From: Chloroflexota bacterium
GTDB lineage: Bacteria > Chloroflexota > Dehalococcoidia > Lucifugimonadales > UBA2985
Direction of reading: 5' to 3'
NCBI GenBank assembly: GCA_028877205.1
Contig: JAPPHY010000011.1
Location: forward strand, 131,656 to 195,655
Length of the DNA: 64,000 nucleotides
In this document: in pieces, positions 63,478 through 64,000 of the stretch
How the letters are laid out: every line of letters begins with the position of its first letter
How positions within the stretch are numbered: position 1 is the first letter of the stretch
Notes under the pieces: generated by a model
Databases searched by the model: none
Told to the model about the DNA's origin: nothing
Seen by the model: the letters and a program-made list of their open reading frames with translations, nothing else
Program-made: the position numbers and the translations under genes

Positions 63478-64000
63478 ATGCCAGGTCTTAGGTCGGCGAC
63501 GGATTCCGGCATCGATGCTTCTTCCACTCTGTGCGTCGATGGTGGCACTATGGCCACCTTGTCCGATGGCGAAGGCGTAGGCTCCGGTGTCGGCTCCGGC
63601 GTGGGTTCCGGCGTGGGTTCAGGCGTCGGTTCCGGTGTCGGCTCCGGTGTCGGCTCCGGCGTGGGTTCAGGCGTAGGTGTGGGTGTGGGTTCCGGAGTCC
63701 CAGGCTCAGGCGTGGGCGTAGGTGTAGGCTATGGTGTCGGCTCAGGCGTAGGCGTAGGTGTAGGTGTAGGTGTAGGTTCAGGCGTCCCAGGCTCAGGTGT
63801 CGGCTCCGGCGTGGGTTCAGGCGTAGGTGTGGGTGTGGGTTCCGGAGTCCCAGGCTCAGGCGTGGGCGTAGGTGTAGGCTATGGTGTCGGCTCAGGCGTA
63901 GGCGTAGGTGTAGGTGTAGGTGTAGGTTCAGGCGTCCCAGGCTCAGGTGTCGGCTCCGGCGTGGGTTCAGGCGTAGGTGTGGGTGTGGGTTCCGGAGTCC
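63478..64000 (+). CDS. partial Gly/Val/Ser-repeat open frame, runs off the window
   Basis: ATG 63478 begins [19 protein letters not shown], and after about 30 residues the frame enters a (Gly-Ser/Val-Gly-Val) repeat that stays open to the window end. Variation inside the repeat is at third positions in this frame. No ribosome binding site is clear. The same DNA on the other strand reads Pro-Thr-Pro-Glu, a common linker, but there each 150-bp unit has a TAG. Which strand codes cannot be settled here, so this call is weak. Confidence 0.25.
   Translation, partial: MPGLRSATDSGIDASSTLCVDGGTMATLSDGEGVGSGVGSGVGSGVGSGVGSGVGSGVGSGVGSGVGVGVGSGVPGSGVGVGVGYGVGSGVGVGVGVGVGSGVPGSGVGSGVGSGVGVGVGSGVPGSGVGVGVGYGVGSGVGVGVGVGVGSGVPGSGVGSGVGSGVGVGVGSGV
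63580..64000. repeat. higher-order tandem repeat, 150-bp period
   Basis: The basic unit is a 12-bp or 6-bp GGNTCNGGNGTN-type motif. On top of it there is a 150-bp period: 63661-63810 and 63811-63960 are identical at every base, and a third copy begins at 63961. The period is 50 codons in frame. Exact identity points to very recent duplication, gene conversion or an assembly artefact. Confidence 0.9.

Noticed and set aside
63590..64000. CRISPR array
   Set aside because: The repeats are contiguous, without unique spacers, and are codon-periodic. No cas gene is present.

Overview
The window looks like a chromosomal segment of a GC-rich, free-living bacterium. My best inference is a Chloroflexota lineage near the SAR202/Dehalococcoidia group. 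The reasons are a Gram-positive-like order of the S10-spc-alpha ribosomal cluster, a zinc-type S14, lipoproteins with Thr/Pro linkers, catabolic enzymes of the enolase, HpcH and TPP families, and an opu/pro-type betaine transporter that fits a marine life style. No rRNA or other decisive taxonomic marker lies in the window, so this remains an inference.

Layout. From 0.5 to 6.5 kb there is a flavoprotein/FeoB-like membrane protein pair, an L-2-hydroxyglutarate oxidase and a UbiA-type phosphoribosyltransferase, separated by dense palindromic repeats. From 6.5 to 9 kb lies a small accessory island: a DNA methyltransferase fused to an HNH nuclease, two tandem Ada-like zinc mini-proteins, three very small genes and what look like beheaded integrase starts. 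From 9 to 16.2 kb there is a catabolic block (enolase-superfamily dehydratase, HpcH aldolase, TPP enzyme, formyltransferase, lone oligopeptide-transport ATPase). Three tRNAs are placed in 10.8-16.6 kb. From 16.9 to 25.1 kb are YqeK, L28, FakA-like, RecG, a stomatin/NfeD pair and a DHFR-like reductase.

From 25.1 to 46.2 kb one almost unbroken minus-strand run carries rpsL-rpsG-fusA-S10-spc-alpha-truA-rplM-rpsI. Many of its junctions are ATGA or TGATG overlaps. Several of its proteins carry long low-complexity, mostly acidic extensions (L5, L13, S17, L4, S3, RpoA). No tuf lies between fusA and rpsJ. A tRNA-Pro sits just upstream of rpsL, and both have recognisable promoters.

From 46.5 to 50.2 kb is a yacL-ispD-ispF-cysS operon (isoprenoid precursors and Cys-tRNA). 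Then come a GIY-YIG protein, a GlcD-like oxidase, YbjQ, SAM hydrolase, SecG, GatB, a divergent proVW/proX betaine transporter, QueC, a STAS protein and two lipoproteins. The right end decays into a nonsense-mutated restriction-enzyme fragment and a 150-bp higher-order tandem repeat that runs off the window.

Intergenic spaces hold four recurrent palindromic repeat families. The clearest is a hairpin with an 8-bp stem and 4-nt loop whose stem changes are compensatory. The most promising candidate for an undescribed system is the methyltransferase-HNH plus Ada-like zinc mini-protein island at 6.56-8.95 kb.
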